6,489 nt of DNA from Archangium sp. (GTDB lineage: Bacteria > Myxococcota > Myxococcia > Myxococcales > Myxococcaceae): contig JAEUJR010001040.1 of assembly GCA_016793585.1 (NCBI GenBank), positions 1-6,489 of the forward strand, given 5' to 3'. Each line of letters opens with the position of its first letter. Positions within the stretch are counted from its first letter, which is position 1. A program made the translations under genes and the position numbers. Positions 5,678 to 6,489 of the stretch are shown here, piece by piece. The notes beneath the pieces were generated by a model. That model made no database searches and was not told where the DNA came from. It worked only from the letters and a program-made list of their open reading frames with translations.

Positions 5678-6489
5678 ATGGCCAACGGCGAAAAGATCAC
5701 CATCTCGAGCGGCAAGCTCAACGTCCCCAAGAACCCGATCATCCCCTTCATCGAGGGCGACGGAACGGGCCCCGATATCTGGAAGGCGTCGCAGCTGGTC
5801 GTCGATGCGGCGGTCGAGAAGGCCTACAAGGGCGAGCGCAAGATTCAGTGGAAAGAAGTGCTGGCCGGCGAGAAGGCGTTCAAGACGGTCAACAACTGGC
5901 TGCCCGACGAGACGATCACCGCGTTTCGCGAGTACCTCATCGGCATCAAGGGCCCGCTCACCACGCCCGTCGGCGGCGGCATTCGTTCGCTGAACGTCGC
6001 GCTGCGCCAGATGCTCGACCTGTACGTCTGCCTGCGCCCCGTTCGCTACTTCAAGGGCGTGCCGTCTCCGGTGAAGGCGCCCGAGAAGGTCGACATGGTG
6101 ATCTTCCGCGAGAACACCGAAGACATCTACGCGGGCATCGACTACCCGGCCGGCTCTCCCGAGGCGCAGAAGGTGCTCGAGTTCTGGGCCAGGGAGTTCC
6201 CGAAGGACTTCAACAAGATTCGCTTCGGCACGCAGAAGGCGTCGAACGAGTGGCAGTCGGCGCTCGAGGGCGTCGGCATGGGCAAGCGTGAGGTCGCCAT
6301 CAACGTCGGCGTCGGCCTCAAGGCCGTCAGCCAGCTGGGCACCGAGCGCCTCATGCACAGCGCGATGAGCTACGCGATCGCGAACAAGCGCAAGAGCGTC
6401 ACCATCGTCCACAAGGGCAACATCATGAAGTACACCGAAGGCGCGTTCTGCGACTGGAGCTACAAGGTCGCGCGCGAGATGTTCGGTGC
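5678..6489 (+). CDS. icd: Isocitrate dehydrogenase (probably NADP-dependent), N-terminal 270 residues, truncated at the right edge
   Basis: This cytoplasmic TCA-cycle enzyme oxidatively decarboxylates isocitrate to 2-oxoglutarate. Identity to the E. coli type is plain: [17 protein letters not shown] (14-29), '[20 protein letters not shown]' (91-110), '[12 protein letters not shown]' (113-124), '[12 protein letters not shown]' (143-154) and '[14 protein letters not shown]' (244-257). Isocitrate ligands Ser104, Asn106, Arg110, Arg120 and Arg144 and catalytic Tyr151 and Lys246 match E. coli Ser113, Asn115, Arg119, Arg129, Arg153, Tyr160 and Lys230. Ser104 is the AceK phosphorylation position; no aceK is seen here. 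Between Tyr151 and Lys246 there are 94 residues against 69 in E. coli, so about 25 are inserted, mainly within 184-212. The residues that choose NADP over NAD lie beyond the window; the NADP call rests on overall similarity. Confidence 0.95.
   Translation, partial: MANGEKITISSGKLNVPKNPIIPFIEGDGTGPDIWKASQLVVDAAVEKAYKGERKIQWKEVLAGEKAFKTVNNWLPDETITAFREYLIGIKGPLTTPVGGGIRSLNVALRQMLDLYVCLRPVRYFKGVPSPVKAPEKVDMVIFRENTEDIYAGIDYPAGSPEAQKVLEFWAREFPKDFNKIRFGTQKASNEWQSALEGVGMGKREVAINVGVGLKAVSQLGTERLMHSAMSYAIANKRKSVTIVHKGNIMKYTEGAFCDWSYKVAREMFG

Noticed and set aside
5663..6412. 249-codon minus-strand open frame opposite icd
   Set aside because: It is the antisense shadow of a highly conserved gene, with a repetitive Arg/Leu/Asp composition.

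Overview
The window is high-GC DNA from a bacterium, most likely a myxobacterium-like deltaproteobacterium (Myxococcota). That placement is an inference. It rests on the codon use (third positions mostly G or C), long spurious antisense reading frames, an FHA-domain sigma-54 activator of the kind that is abundant in that phylum, and two lineage-restricted hypothetical proteins. No rRNA, tRNA, mobile element or CRISPR array is visible, and nearly every base lies in or beside a gene.

Layout. (1) 1-1517, plus strand: the 3' end of a CaiB/BaiF acyl-CoA transferase/racemase gene, then 11 bp later a 361-residue two-part protein of unknown function. (2) 1552-4446, minus strand: three co-directional genes, read from right to left. 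They are an FHA-AAA+-HTH sigma-54-dependent regulator, a TetR/AcrR-type repressor, and an alpha/beta hydrolase with a complete catalytic triad. The 44-bp gap in front of the TetR gene carries a 20-bp dyad inside a possible core promoter. The TetR gene and the hydrolase are 25 bp apart and probably form an autoregulated two-gene unit. (3) 4447-4527: an 81-bp divergent control region with an 8-bp direct repeat spaced by exactly 20 bp. (4) 4528-5622, plus strand: a 364-residue helical-repeat-like protein of unknown function. (5) 5678-6489, plus strand: the first 270 codons of isocitrate dehydrogenase (icd), a TCA-cycle housekeeping gene, running off the right edge. It has about 25 residues more than the E. 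coli enzyme between two active-site landmarks.

How the genes work together. The clearest functional unit is TetR plus hydrolase: a small-molecule-responsive repressor controlling an esterase or lipase-like enzyme of unknown substrate. The sigma-54 activator points the same way and ends 44 bp before the TetR gene, so read-through into the pair is possible, but its real targets cannot be seen. The acyl-CoA racemase end and icd are ordinary metabolism. I see no convincing new multi-gene system. The items most worth checking are the TetR operator/leaderless start, the icd insertion, the atypical residues in the sigma-54 regulator, and the two unknown proteins.
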